Of a stretch of DNA of 64,000 bases, positions 14,985 to 23,650 are shown piece after piece. Made by a program: the position numbers and the translations under genes. The notes under the pieces are model-generated. The model was given only the letters and a program-made list of their open reading frames with translations. It ran no database searches and was not told the DNA's origin. The DNA comes from JBHJHP01 sp042219825. GTDB lineage: Bacteria > Bacteroidota > Bacteroidia > Bacteroidales > UBA5342. Location of the stretch: contig NZ_JBHJHQ010000008.1 of assembly GCF_042219825.1 (NCBI RefSeq), forward strand, positions 1-64,000, in the 5' to 3' direction. Within the stretch, counting starts at the first letter, position 1; every line of letters starts with the position of its first letter.

Positions 14985-16775
14985 ATGACTGTAGAAAAAA
15001 CACATCATAGCTTCAGCCGCAGACTATGGAAAAAATTTTTTATTTGGCGGCTGAAGCATATTAGTGACCGGCAATTTATGGCTTTTCTAAGTGTATTTGT
15101 CGGAATACTTACCGGTGTTGGCGCTGTAGTCATTAAAAAATCCGTTCATTTTATTCACTCGAATATTCATCGGTTTGAAGCCGGAAACTGGTGGTATATA
15201 TTTATGCCATTAATTGGGATAGGGATCGCCCTGTTATTCATGAAATATATTATCAAAAGACCTGTACGACATGGGGTTCCAAACGTGCTTTACGCCAAGG
15301 GTAAAGCCAAAGGTTTCATGCGCGCTCACAACATGTATTCTTCCATTGTAACCAGTGCACTTACTGTAGGATTTGGTGGATCGGTAGGTCTTGAGGGTCC
15401 AACGGTTTCAACGGGTGCTGCGATAGGTTCAAATGTTGGTCGTTTCCTTCATCTCAGATTACGTGAAGTGATACTCCTGCTGGGATGTGCTTCGGCCGGT
15501 GCCATGGCAGCAATTTTCAAAGCACCGATTACAGCTATTGTTTTCGCTCTTGAAGTCATCATGCTTGACCTCACCATGGCATCTATCATTCCTTTGCTTC
15601 TGGCGTCTGTATCCGCTGTTCTGGTTTCTTATTCCCTGACTGGACAGGATGTATTGTATCCGTTTACTGTAGAAGATGGTTTTGTTTTGAAAGATATTTC
15701 CTACTATATTCTGCTTGGTGTTGTAACCGGTTTTGTTTCCGTGTATTTTAAACGCATTTACGTGTTTATTACCAGCATCTTCGAAAATATGAAAACAAAA
15801 ATCAAGCGACTGATTGTTGGAGGGCTTGTTCTTGGCGGGATTCTGGTTATTTTCCCATCACTCTACGGTGAAGGTTACGAAGTTATCAACTCCTGTCTGA
15901 AAGGGAACCTTGAATACCTGTTTACCGATACAATTTATAGCTCATTCAAAGGGAATCTTTATCTCACCGTTGCAGTTTTAGTTGCGGTAGGACTTACCAA
16001 AGTGATTGCTACAACAATATCATTCGGGGCTGGTGGTGTAGGTGGCATATTTGCACCAACACTTTTTGTCGGTGTGCATATCGGACTGGCTTTTGCACTA
16101 CTGGCGAACCAACTGGGACCTCACACCATAAACATCAATAATTTTGCCCTGATGGGTATGGCCGGAATGATATCGGCAGTTTTACATGCCCCTTTAACCA
16201 GCATCTTTCTAATTGCTGAACTTTCAGGAGGGTACCAGCTCTTTGTCCCACTTATGATCACTTCGACACTATCGTTCTTTATTGTACGGCTATTCGAAAA
16301 GCATTCTGTTTATACCTACCAGCTTGCCAGCAGAAAGGAACTGATCACTCACCACAAGGATCAGGCTATATTATCGATGATGGAAGTTCACAAACTCATT
16401 GAAACGGACTTTGCAACAATTTCGCCTGATGCCACGCTGGGAGATTTGGTTCATGTGATTGAAAATGCGCACCGGAATTTATTCCCGGTTGTGGATGATG
16501 AAGGCAAATTACATGGCATGGTAAAAATGGATGATGTCAGAAAAATCATCTTTAAACCAGAATTGTACGATAAAGTGAAAGTCAGCGAATTAATGTATAT
16601 GCCGGAACACTTCATAAGCCCCGATGACAGGATGGAAGATTTGGTGGATAAGTTCAGCTCGTCAGCCAGGTATAACATTTGCGTCATTGACAACGGTAAA
16701 TACCTTGGATTCATTTCAAGAGCCAAAGCATTTACCGCCTACCGTTATCAGATGAAACGGCATTCACAGGAGTAA
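14985..16775 (+). CDS. ClC-family chloride channel/exchanger with CBS domains
   Basis: A 596-residue membrane protein. The ClC pore is at about residues 30-440, with GSVGLEGPTVSTGAAIGS carrying the external gating Glu137, and GAGGVGGIFAPTLFVG for the GxFxP anion site. A Glu in FALEVIML is at the position of the internal proton glutamate, which would favour H+/Cl- exchange over a channel, though this is inferred by motif. Two CBS domains follow (about 450-590) and may sense nucleotides. A GSGIP-like motif is replaced by RHGVPNV. Its stop codon abuts the stop of the convergent flavin reductase with no spacer. Confidence 0.92.
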   Translation: MTVEKTHHSFSRRLWKKFFIWRLKHISDRQFMAFLSVFVGILTGVGAVVIKKSVHFIHSNIHRFEAGNWWYIFMPLIGIGIALLFMKYIIKRPVRHGVPNVLYAKGKAKGFMRAHNMYSSIVTSALTVGFGGSVGLEGPTVSTGAAIGSNVGRFLHLRLREVILLLGCASAGAMAAIFKAPITAIVFALEVIMLDLTMASIIPLLLASVSAVLVSYSLTGQDVLYPFTVEDGFVLKDISYYILLGVVTGFVSVYFKRIYVFITSIFENMKTKIKRLIVGGLVLGGILVIFPSLYGEGYEVINSCLKGNLEYLFTDTIYSSFKGNLYLTVAVLVAVGLTKVIATTISFGAGGVGGIFAPTLFVGVHIGLAFALLANQLGPHTININNFALMGMAGMISAVLHAPLTSIFLIAELSGGYQLFVPLMITSTLSFFIVRLFEKHSVYTYQLASRKELITHHKDQAILSMMEVHKLIETDFATISPDATLGDLVHVIENAHRNLFPVVDDEGKLHGMVKMDDVRKIIFKPELYDKVKVSELMYMPEHFISPDDRMEDLVDKFSSSARYNICVIDNGKYLGFISRAKAFTAYRYQMKRHSQE

Positions 16776-17330
16776 TTACAAACTGTTTATTTTCCAGGCA
16801 TCAGCATATTCTTTTCCGATTGTCCGGTATTTATTGTCAGGCATTGTCAGAATGATGCTTTTCATTTTATTATAATCAGGATTTCCGTTGGTCAGCATTT
16901 CCGGATCACACCATACAGAAGTTATTTCACCAACAATCCATAAATTTGAAGGCAGAATTATCTTTTCGACCAGCTTGCATTCAAGATTCAACGGTGCGTT
17001 TTCTATAAGCGGTGATTTTTTCTGGTTTCCGAAAGTATAGTTAAATACGTCTGATTTATCCGTTCTTTTGGCAGACACCATACCCACATAATCCGTTTCT
17101 CTTGTCAGGTTCTTTCCAGGGATATTTACACTGAATTCTTTATTTAAAAGTACTGCATCACCTGTTAGCCTGTGTTTACTTATGGCAAATCCAATCATTG
17201 GAGGATCAGCATTTACACGTGACATCCAGGCAATTGTGGAAAAATTGGGTTTCCCCTGAAACATGGTCCCAACAATGGCAATAGGCATTGGCAGGTACAC
17301 ATTTAAATCAATATTCTTCTTTAAACCCAT
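16776..17330 (-). CDS. flavin reductase family (FMN-binding split barrel) protein
   Basis: A 184-residue protein of the flavin reductase/DIM6-NTAB family. VYLPMPIAIVGTMFQGKPNFSTIAWMSRV lies near the N-terminus, the DPPMIGFAIS motif at about residue 42 and FSVNIPG at about 66. It should bind FMN and reduce flavin with NAD(P)H, possibly supplying a partner monooxygenase, but no such gene is adjacent. It is a single gene, convergent with the ClC gene and end to end with it. Confidence 0.85.
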   Translation of the reverse strand: MGLKKNIDLNVYLPMPIAIVGTMFQGKPNFSTIAWMSRVNADPPMIGFAISKHRLTGDAVLLNKEFSVNIPGKNLTRETDYVGMVSAKRTDKSDVFNYTFGNQKKSPLIENAPLNLECKLVEKIILPSNLWIVGEITSVWCDPEMLTNGNPDYNKMKSIILTMPDNKYRTIGKEYADAWKINSL

Positions 17331-17512
17331 AATAATGATAATTTTGCAAGTAAAATATAATGTTGTGACAGATTTAAAATAAATCCTTTAAATATAGAAA
17401 GTTTTTTCCATGTTCTGCCAGGAAGCAAAAGGAATGATTAATTTATCTTAAAAGAAATTCAACCAAATTAAAATTTTAACTACATTGTGCTTCCAAAAAT
17501 AAAATAGTTTAT

Positions 17513-17520
17513 TACTTTTG
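17513..17520 (+). promoter_or_regulatory. -7 promoter element of rplU
   Basis: TACTTTTG matches TAnnTTTG exactly. A TTG at 17485 lies 25 bases upstream, longer than the usual 19-20, so only the -7 element is called. A transcript would start at about 17525 and carry a leader of roughly 105 bases before rplU. The upstream 17331-17512 holds no gene that I can see. Confidence 0.55.
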
Positions 17521-17631
17521 CAGCCCAAATCTTTTTGATCTGGAACAACGAATCTTCCAACGGGGCTCTTAAAAAGAGATCGAAACGCATGATCCGCCTC
17601 CTGGATTTAACAATAAAAATGTAATTAAATT
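17521..17631 (+). promoter_or_regulatory. rplU 5' leader, possible autoregulatory RNA
   Basis: A GC-richer 5' UTR between AT-rich flanks. It contains the hairpin CTCTT-AAA-AAGAG (17566-17578) and the stem ATCC/GGAT (17592-17606) just before the ribosome-binding region. Ribosomal protein operons often carry leader structures that bind their own product; a role here is inferred only from length, composition and position. Confidence 0.35.
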
Positions 17632-17943
17632 ATGTACGCAATTGTTGAGATAGCAGGTCAGCAGTTCAATGTAGAGAAAGGAAAAAAAATCTACGTTCAC
17701 AGACTTGAACAGGAACAAGGAGCTGATCTTGAATTCGACAGAGTATTATTAGTTGACAACGACGGAAAAGTAAAAGTAGGAACTCCGGTTGTTAAAGATG
17801 CAAAAGTTAAAGCTAAGGTACTCGATCATGTAAAAGGCGATAAAGTTATCGTTTTTAAGAAAAAGAGAAGAAAAGGTTATAAAGTGAGAAACGGACACCG
17901 TCAGTATTTTTCACAGATTGAAATCACAGAAATCGAAGCTTAA
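17632..17943 (+). CDS. rplU: 50S ribosomal protein L21
   Basis: A 103-residue protein of standard bL21 length. It starts MYAIVEIAGQQFNVEKGKK and ends with the rRNA-binding KKKRRKGYKVRNGHRQYFSQ block typical of L21. It is a component of the large ribosomal subunit. It is followed 17 bases later by rpmA, the near-universal bL21-bL27 pair, and preceded by a structured leader. Confidence 0.97.
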   Translation: MYAIVEIAGQQFNVEKGKKIYVHRLEQEQGADLEFDRVLLVDNDGKVKVGTPVVKDAKVKAKVLDHVKGDKVIVFKKKRRKGYKVRNGHRQYFSQIEITEIEA

Positions 17944-17960
17944 CTCCAAAATTATAAATT

Positions 17961-18224
17961 ATGGCTCATAAGAAGGGAGCAGGTAGCTCAAGAAACGGAC
18001 GCGAATCGGAAAGTAAACGATTAGGCGTTAAAATCTTTGGTGGTCAGTTTGCCAAAGCAGGTAACATTATTGTTCGCCAGAGAGGTACAGTTCACCATCC
18101 TGGTAAAAATGTTGGAATTGGTAAAGACGATACACTTTTTGCATTGGAAAGCGGTATTGTTGTATTCAAAAAGAAGCAAAACGACAAATCTTATGTTTCT
18201 GTAGAACCTACAGTAACTGAGTAA
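17961..18224 (+). CDS. rpmA: 50S ribosomal protein L27
   Basis: An 87-residue bL27. It begins MAHKKGAGSSRNGRESESKR, the lysine-rich N-terminal tail that reaches toward the peptidyl transferase centre, and contains the conserved QRGTVHHPGKNVGIGKDDTLFAL core. There is no cleavable N-terminal extension of the Firmicutes type. It is the second gene of the rplU operon, which ends at a terminator hairpin 25 bases downstream. Confidence 0.97.
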   Translation: MAHKKGAGSSRNGRESESKRLGVKIFGGQFAKAGNIIVRQRGTVHHPGKNVGIGKDDTLFALESGIVVFKKKQNDKSYVSVEPTVTE

Positions 18225-18249
18225 CAGAAAAAAATTTTAATGATATCAG

Positions 18250-18295
18250 ATCTCCTGAAATTTTTACCTTTGCGTAAAAATCAGGAGATTTTTTT
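18250..18295 (+). terminator. rpmA terminator with an embedded serS promoter element
   Basis: A long stem, ATCTCCTGA then TTTTTAC, pairs with GTAAAAA then TCAGGAGAT and is followed by seven Ts. It ends the rplU-rpmA transcript. The loop contains TACCTTTG (18265-18272), an exact TAnnTTTG promoter element that would start serS transcription inside the 3' arm. A -33 TTG is not obvious. Confidence 0.65.
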
Positions 18296-18312
18296 ATTAA
18301 ACACATTTTTAC

Positions 18313-19584
18313 ATGTTGACACTTAAATATATTTCCGAAAACAGAGATGAAGTTATAGACCGCTTGCGGGTAAAAAACTTTGATGCTCAGGAATTGGTAG
18401 ACGAAATCATTGCCGCAGATAAAAAACGCCGTGAACTAAAAAGTGCTTCCGATGATGCCCAGGCTGAAATGAACAACCTGTCGAAACAGATCGGACTACT
18501 TTTTAAAGAAGGGAAAAAAGAGGAAGCAGAGAATGCAAAATCAAGAACTGCCGAACTAAAGGAAAATATTAAGTCGTTAACTACAGAACTTGGAGAAATC
18601 GAGGTCCTGATTCAAAACAAACTGGTTCTTCTCCCCAACCTACCACACAACTCTGTTCCAAAAGGAAGGAATGAGGAAGATAATGAAATCATTCGTCAGG
18701 GTGGTGCGGTTCCGGAACTTGAAGCCAAACAACCGCACTGGGATCTTATCAAACAATACGACATTATTGACTTTGAGCTGGGAACCAAACTTACGGGAGC
18801 AGGTTTTCCTGTCTACAAAGGCAAGGGAGCCAGGTTGCAACGTGCGTTAATCAACTTCTTTCTCGACGAAGGAGAGAAAGCAGGCTACAGGGAAGTTCTA
18901 CCTCCAATCGTTGTAAATGAAGATTCCGGATTCGGGACAGGGCAGCTTCCTGATAAAGAAGGCCAGATGTACCATGTTACTGTCGATAATTTTTATCTGA
19001 TTCCGACGGCTGAAGTTCCTGTCACCAATATTTACAGAGATGTAATAATTCCTGAAGAACAACTGCCTGTTAAAAATATGGCATACACGCCATGCTTCCG
19101 TAGAGAAGCCGGATCATGGGGTGCACACGTTAGAGGTCTCAATCGTTTACATCAGTTCGACAAGGTTGAAATAGTTCAGATCCAGCATCCTGACAAAAGT
19201 TATGATACGCTGAACGAAATGGTAGCCCATGTGGAAGGAATCATTACAAAGCTGGGACTGCCTTACCGTATTGTTAAACTTTGTGGTGGAGATATCAGTT
19301 TCACCTCTGCCCTTACATTCGATTTTGAAGTTTATTCGGCAGCACAGGAAAGATGGCTGGAAGTAAGTTCAGTTTCAAACTTTGAAAACTACCAGGCCAA
19401 CCGATTGAAATGTCGCTATAAAGGGAAAGATATGAAAAAACCGGAACTGACTCACACTCTGAATGGTAGTGCTCTGGCTTTGCCACGTATCGTAGCAGCC
19501 TTGCTTGAAAATAATCAGACTAAAGAAGGCATCAAAATTCCGGATGTTTTAATTCCGTACACTGGGTTTTCTCTAATAGACTAA
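18313..19584 (+). CDS. serS: serine--tRNA ligase
   Basis: A 423-residue class II aminoacyl-tRNA synthetase of usual length. The N-terminal coiled-coil arm that grips tRNA-Ser (about residues 30-105) is followed by the catalytic core. Motif 2 is FRREAGSWGAHVRGLNRLHQF, and motif 3 includes ALPRIVAALLENNQ near the C-terminus. It charges tRNA-Ser with serine. It is monocistronic, between the rpmA terminator/promoter and a hairpin at 19610. Confidence 0.97.
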   Translation: MLTLKYISENRDEVIDRLRVKNFDAQELVDEIIAADKKRRELKSASDDAQAEMNNLSKQIGLLFKEGKKEEAENAKSRTAELKENIKSLTTELGEIEVLIQNKLVLLPNLPHNSVPKGRNEEDNEIIRQGGAVPELEAKQPHWDLIKQYDIIDFELGTKLTGAGFPVYKGKGARLQRALINFFLDEGEKAGYREVLPPIVVNEDSGFGTGQLPDKEGQMYHVTVDNFYLIPTAEVPVTNIYRDVIIPEEQLPVKNMAYTPCFRREAGSWGAHVRGLNRLHQFDKVEIVQIQHPDKSYDTLNEMVAHVEGIITKLGLPYRIVKLCGGDISFTSALTFDFEVYSAAQERWLEVSSVSNFENYQANRLKCRYKGKDMKKPELTHTLNGSALALPRIVAALLENNQTKEGIKIPDVLIPYTGFSLID

Positions 19585-19609
19585 CCGAATAAATATTATA
19601 AGATACAAA

Positions 19610-19637
19610 AATGGGACGGCCGGTCGGTCGTCCCATT
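19610..19637. terminator. terminator-like hairpin between serS and a convergent gene
   Basis: AATGGGACG pairs with CGTCCCATT around a GC-rich 10-base loop. The T-run after it is poor (CCTTTCT), so it may act as a bidirectional 3' end rather than a strong terminator. It lies between two convergent genes. Confidence 0.45.
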
Positions 19638-19656
19638 CCTTTCTACTTCACTACTT

Positions 19657-21054
19657 CTACGGTAAGGTGTAGTATATTTTAATACTTGGTCTCATCTGCT
19701 CATAATCATAATCACTTGAAGCAAAAGTTATGCCACCGGGTACATTTTCAGGATAATGTTGCAGCATAAATCCGTAAACCGGTGTATTTATCTGCCAGGA
19801 TTTCTTAATTAATTCTGTAATATCATACACCCTGAGCGATGAACTCATCCAGGGTCTGTAATCCAGGTACATCATAACATCATCAATTGTTTTGGGTTGA
19901 TTCTGCCATGTAACCTCGTGTTCATCCCATGGTTCCACCACAGCTTTCAGTACCCCAATATTCATGGTATCCATGTTTTCATCAAACGGAACCTCAACAA
20001 CGCCCAGTAAATGCAGTGATAATTCTATTTTTTGAATAGCGGCAGATTTAGGCAGAGCATTATCAAAATCAAACCGCATTAAACTGCGTTTGGTTCGCAT
20101 TACGGCAAGAATTGGTTCGCTTAAAAACGATGCTGACAATTCTTTTGAGTCTCCGAAATTCTCTGCAGAATTCAAATCCGTAATCAACGCATCATCTGTT
20201 GAATCAGGTGAGGTCCTGATAATTATCTCATGATAGTAATTTGAATTACCAACCGTTATCATTAATGGACTATCTTCCGTAGCCCGGAACAGTTGTTCGT
20301 AGTTAAATTCCAGTGTAGCACTATACATTTCGGTTTTCACCCTAAAAATATATGTTCCTGACTTATCTCTAAGTACGATTTTATTTTTACCTGCGGTAAA
20401 GTCAAACTTGTAGACATAGCCATCGGGATCTGTAATAATAACTCTTGCAGGTACCAGATTGAGTGGTCTTTCTAACAATGGATTATCTTCATAAACCAAG
20501 GCATAAAATACCAACGGATTTATAATTTGGATCCCAAAACTGATATACCCAAACTGATCCGGTGTCTGGCCGTTTACAGGTATAACCTCCACTTCTAAAT
20601 TGGATTCTGCTCCCGGAACAATCTTAAAGTCAATGGGCAACGGATGATTCACCAGGTAAGCCAGTTCAGCACCATATCTGGGTGAAGCATAAACCACTTC
20701 TCCACTGGAATTTACCACCATGAACTCTGTCAGAAAATAATGACCTTCGTTTAGTTCAATCTTTTCACTTATATATTGATTGCCAAAAACATATAAAGGC
20801 AAAATCTTTTTGTCAATAATAACATTACTGTCGCCATCGGCAATGGAAATTAAAAGATTTAAACGCGTAGCAGACGTTGAATCATCAAATGCTGCTGATT
20901 TAAGCACAGTATTAAGCTCCTCACCAAGAACTGAAAAACCAACTTTTCCTGTCCTTATATCCTGAGATGGTTGCCTTTCACATCCTGCAAAAAGCATTAA
21001 GACCAACATCAGCAGTAATGCAGATTTTCCTCCGAAGCATAAATATGACTTCAT
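19657..21054 (-). CDS. lipoprotein with C-terminal DNRLRE-type domain
   Basis: A 465-residue lipoprotein (ALLLMLVLMLFAGC, with Cys at about residue 25). The N-terminal half looks like repeated beta-sandwich modules (IKIVPGAE-type and YIFRVKTEMYSATLEF strands) without a known name. The C-terminal 160 residues (DALITDLNSAENFGDSKEL, RSLMRFDFDNALPKSAAIQK, VTWQNQP) match the DNRLRE carbohydrate-binding-like domain often found in surface proteins. It is probably exposed on the cell surface. It is a single gene, convergent with serS and divergent from the kinase at 21251. Ligand unknown. Confidence 0.72.
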   Translation of the reverse strand: MKSYLCFGGKSALLLMLVLMLFAGCERQPSQDIRTGKVGFSVLGEELNTVLKSAAFDDSTSATRLNLLISIADGDSNVIIDKKILPLYVFGNQYISEKIELNEGHYFLTEFMVVNSSGEVVYASPRYGAELAYLVNHPLPIDFKIVPGAESNLEVEVIPVNGQTPDQFGYISFGIQIINPLVFYALVYEDNPLLERPLNLVPARVIITDPDGYVYKFDFTAGKNKIVLRDKSGTYIFRVKTEMYSATLEFNYEQLFRATEDSPLMITVGNSNYYHEIIIRTSPDSTDDALITDLNSAENFGDSKELSASFLSEPILAVMRTKRSLMRFDFDNALPKSAAIQKIELSLHLLGVVEVPFDENMDTMNIGVLKAVVEPWDEHEVTWQNQPKTIDDVMMYLDYRPWMSSSLRVYDITELIKKSWQINTPVYGFMLQHYPENVPGGITFASSDYDYEQMRPSIKIYYTLP

Positions 21055-21238
21055 AATAATGAACTTTAGGTTAACTTTTGTCTTAAGAAATTTACGGAAC
21101 TAATTATTCTATTTATACAGACGAAAATGATAATCAAATGGTTGCATTAAGCTCTACTTTCTTTTGCATTGATGACTTTTGCACACGGAATAAAAAATTT
21201 TTACAATTTATTCTGGATAAGATTAGCATAGGATTGCT

Positions 21239-21246
21239 TATTTTTG
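21239..21246 (+). promoter_or_regulatory. -7 promoter element, possibly leaderless
   Basis: TATTTTTG matches TAnnTTTG and ends only four bases before the kinase ATG at 21251. If used, transcription would start at or next to the start codon. No clear -33 element is present. Confidence 0.4.
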
Positions 21247-21250
21247 AGGC

Positions 21251-22093
21251 ATGATCCTGATTGCAGACAGCGGCTCCACAAAAACATCCTGGGCGGTTAT
21301 AGCCCCCAACGATGTTAAATTGATCACCACCCCGGGAATTAATCCGGCGCTACATCATTCCCATGCTATTGAAAGCGTTATTCAATCTGAGCTACTCCCG
21401 GCTTTGGGAACTTATAAAAACAAAATAGATCTGGTAGCGTTTTACGGAGCCGGCTGCAATACGTACGGCTGCAAAATATTATCAGACATTTTACGATCAG
21501 TTTTCAACTGTGAAATAGGCTGTAATTCAGATTTGGCAGGAAGCGCCATTGCTACTATTGGAAAAGACGAAGGCATTGTATCCATATTAGGCACAGGTTC
21601 AAATTCAGGATTATTTATCAACGGAACTTTGAAAGAACATGTACCATCACTCGGATACATTTTGGGAGACGAGGGAAGCGGATCATATTTGGGCAAACAA
21701 CTCTTGGCTGACTTTTTTAAAAAACAGTTACCACAAAAACTAGCGATTGACTTTGAGAACTTATATCACCCCATTGAATCAGAAGTAATCAGTGCCGTTT
21801 ATCGCAATACAAAACCCAATCAGTACCTGGCATCTTTTGTTCCCTTTATCGTTTCTAATATAACTACGGAATACTGCCATAACCTGGTAAAAAGTTCCTT
21901 CATCCATTTTTTTGAACGCAATATTTGTTCCTATACAGATTATCAAAACTATCCGTTATCATTCACAGGATCTGTTGCATTTGGGTTCAGAAAAATACTC
22001 CATGAAACAGCAGAAGAATTTGGAATGAAAACCATTCATATCCTGCAAAATCCAATTGAAGGCATGATACATTATTACAAACAACAACTATGA
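21251..22093 (+). CDS. BadF/BcrA-type N-acetylglucosamine/N-acetylmuramate kinase-like ATPase
   Basis: A 280-residue ASKHA-fold kinase of the N-acetylglucosamine kinase/BadF family. The phosphate 1 motif is IADSGSTKTSWAV (residues about 3-15), phosphate 2 is VSILGTGSNSGLF at about 110-122, and GYILGDEGSGSYLGK follows at about 135. It overlaps murQ by 4 bases (ATGA). Because MurQ consumes MurNAc-6-phosphate, this kinase probably phosphorylates MurNAc and/or GlcNAc, as described for the related MurK; this is inferred from the context. Confidence 0.82.
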   Translation: MILIADSGSTKTSWAVIAPNDVKLITTPGINPALHHSHAIESVIQSELLPALGTYKNKIDLVAFYGAGCNTYGCKILSDILRSVFNCEIGCNSDLAGSAIATIGKDEGIVSILGTGSNSGLFINGTLKEHVPSLGYILGDEGSGSYLGKQLLADFFKKQLPQKLAIDFENLYHPIESEVISAVYRNTKPNQYLASFVPFIVSNITTEYCHNLVKSSFIHFFERNICSYTDYQNYPLSFTGSVAFGFRKILHETAEEFGMKTIHILQNPIEGMIHYYKQQL

Positions 22094-22908
22094 CAAACAG
22101 CATCACAGAATCCGATTCTTTTCATAAAAATCTTGAAACCAAAAGTGTCAGCGAATTACTTGAACTTATTCACGAAGAAGACAAGAAGGTATTGCCTGCC
22201 GTCGAAAAGGAGATTCCCAAAATCAGAGAATTCGTGGAAGAACTGGTAATGCGCATGAAACAAGGCGGACGACTGTTTTATATTGGTGCAGGAACCAGTG
22301 GAAGGCTTGGCGTAGTAGATGCATCAGAGATTCCTCCGACTTTTGGCGTTGGCCATGGTGTTGTAATCGGCCTTATTGCCGGTGGCGATGGCGCCATAAG
22401 AAAAGCCGTAGAACATGCCGAAGATGATGAAGACCAGGGGTGGAAAGACATTTTAAATTACAATCCCAATAACCTTGATACCGTTGTTGGGATAGCAGCA
22501 TCCGGCAGAACTCCCTATGTAATCGGGGGCGTAAAAAAAGCCCGGGAAAACGGACTGCTGACAGGCTGTATCACCAGTAATATTAATACAAAACTTGCCG
22601 AAGCCGCAGAATATCCTATTGAACCGATTGTGGGGCCGGAGTTCGTTACCGGATCAACCCGGATGAAAAGCGGAACGGCTCAAAAACTCATTCTGAACAT
22701 GATAACCACTACAACGATGATTCAACTGGGACGCGTACGGGGCAACAAAATGGTAGATATGCAACTTACCAATCAGAAGCTGATTGAACGTGGCACGCGT
22801 ATGATTCTAAATGAGCTGCAGATAAATTCAGAACAGGCAAAAAGCCTTTTGTTGCTTCATGGTTCAGTGAGGGAAGCTATCGATTCGTACAAAAAAACTA
22901 AAAATTAA
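22090..22908 (+). CDS. murQ: N-acetylmuramic acid 6-phosphate etherase
   Basis: A 272-residue SIS-domain enzyme that splits MurNAc-6-phosphate into GlcNAc-6-phosphate and D-lactate in peptidoglycan recycling. Family signatures are GAGTSGRLGVVDASEIPPTFG (about 65-85), AASGRTPYVIGGVKKA and TGSTRMKSGTAQKLILNM (about 187-204). It is translationally coupled to the upstream kinase. Its last 11 bases overlap the 3' end of the convergent response-regulator gene. Confidence 0.95.
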   Translation: MTNSITESDSFHKNLETKSVSELLELIHEEDKKVLPAVEKEIPKIREFVEELVMRMKQGGRLFYIGAGTSGRLGVVDASEIPPTFGVGHGVVIGLIAGGDGAIRKAVEHAEDDEDQGWKDILNYNPNNLDTVVGIAASGRTPYVIGGVKKARENGLLTGCITSNINTKLAEAAEYPIEPIVGPEFVTGSTRMKSGTAQKLILNMITTTTMIQLGRVRGNKMVDMQLTNQKLIERGTRMILNELQINSEQAKSLLLLHGSVREAIDSYKKTKN

Positions 22909-23644
22909 GCACTTCTTTCAACCTTTTAGCACCACTCTTACTGGTTTTAATATTTTCACCACATTTTAATTGCAGAATAAACGTTTCCTTTTCGTAACGT
23001 TCCATTCGCTTAATTTGCTGTGTATTTATGATATATGACCTGTGCACTCGGATAAAATCATTTTCGGGCAGGTTGTTTTCAAAATAATTCATGGTAGCTT
23101 TTTTCAGAAAACGCCCCCGGACCGTATAAAACATCACATAATCATCTTCTGCCTTGATATAATGAATATCTTCAACCGGAATAATTTCAATCTTTGAACG
23201 ATCCTTTACCACAACACGATTTAAGGTTTCACTATTATCCCGGATATCCTCCAGAAGTTTTTCTACTTTCTGAGGTTCTTTCTGCTGTAATCTTTCATTT
23301 GCCTTTTCAAGAGCCTGATTAAAACGTGCAGGAGTATAGGGTTTCAACAAATAATCGATGGCGTTCTGCTCAAAAGCCTTTAATGCATACTGATCGTAGG
23401 CAGTAATAAAAATCACATGTGGTTTTTCCTGATCCTCCAACAGTTCCAGCATTTCAAAACCGGTAAGTTTAGGCATTTGAATATCCAAAAAAACAAGATC
23501 CGGTGAGTGGTCCTTAATGGCCTTGAATCCGTCGAAACCGTTATTACACTCGTCAACAATCTCATATTCTTCCATCTGTGACAAGAGCTTTTTAACTAAT
23601 TCCCTGGCGGGTTGTTCATCATCAATTATTACACAACGTATCAT
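22898..23644 (-). CDS. LytTR-family response regulator
   Basis: A 248-residue response regulator. The receiver domain (1-120) has the acidic pair in IIDDEQP, the phospho-acceptor Asp in LVFLDIQMPKLTG (about residue 54) and KPY at about 102. A LytTR DNA-binding domain follows (about 140-245; IIPVEDIHYIKAEDDYVMFYT, FIRVHRSYIINTQQI). It lies 6 bases after its sensor kinase gene, forming a two-component pair. It is the last gene of a minus-strand operon with a LiaF-like membrane protein. The 3' end overlaps murQ by 11 bases. Confidence 0.93.
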   Translation of the reverse strand: MIRCVIIDDEQPARELVKKLLSQMEEYEIVDECNNGFDGFKAIKDHSPDLVFLDIQMPKLTGFEMLELLEDQEKPHVIFITAYDQYALKAFEQNAIDYLLKPYTPARFNQALEKANERLQQKEPQKVEKLLEDIRDNSETLNRVVVKDRSKIEIIPVEDIHYIKAEDDYVMFYTVRGRFLKKATMNYFENNLPENDFIRVHRSYIINTQQIKRMERYEKETFILQLKCGENIKTSKSGAKRLKEVLNF

Positions 23645-23650
23645 ATTTTC

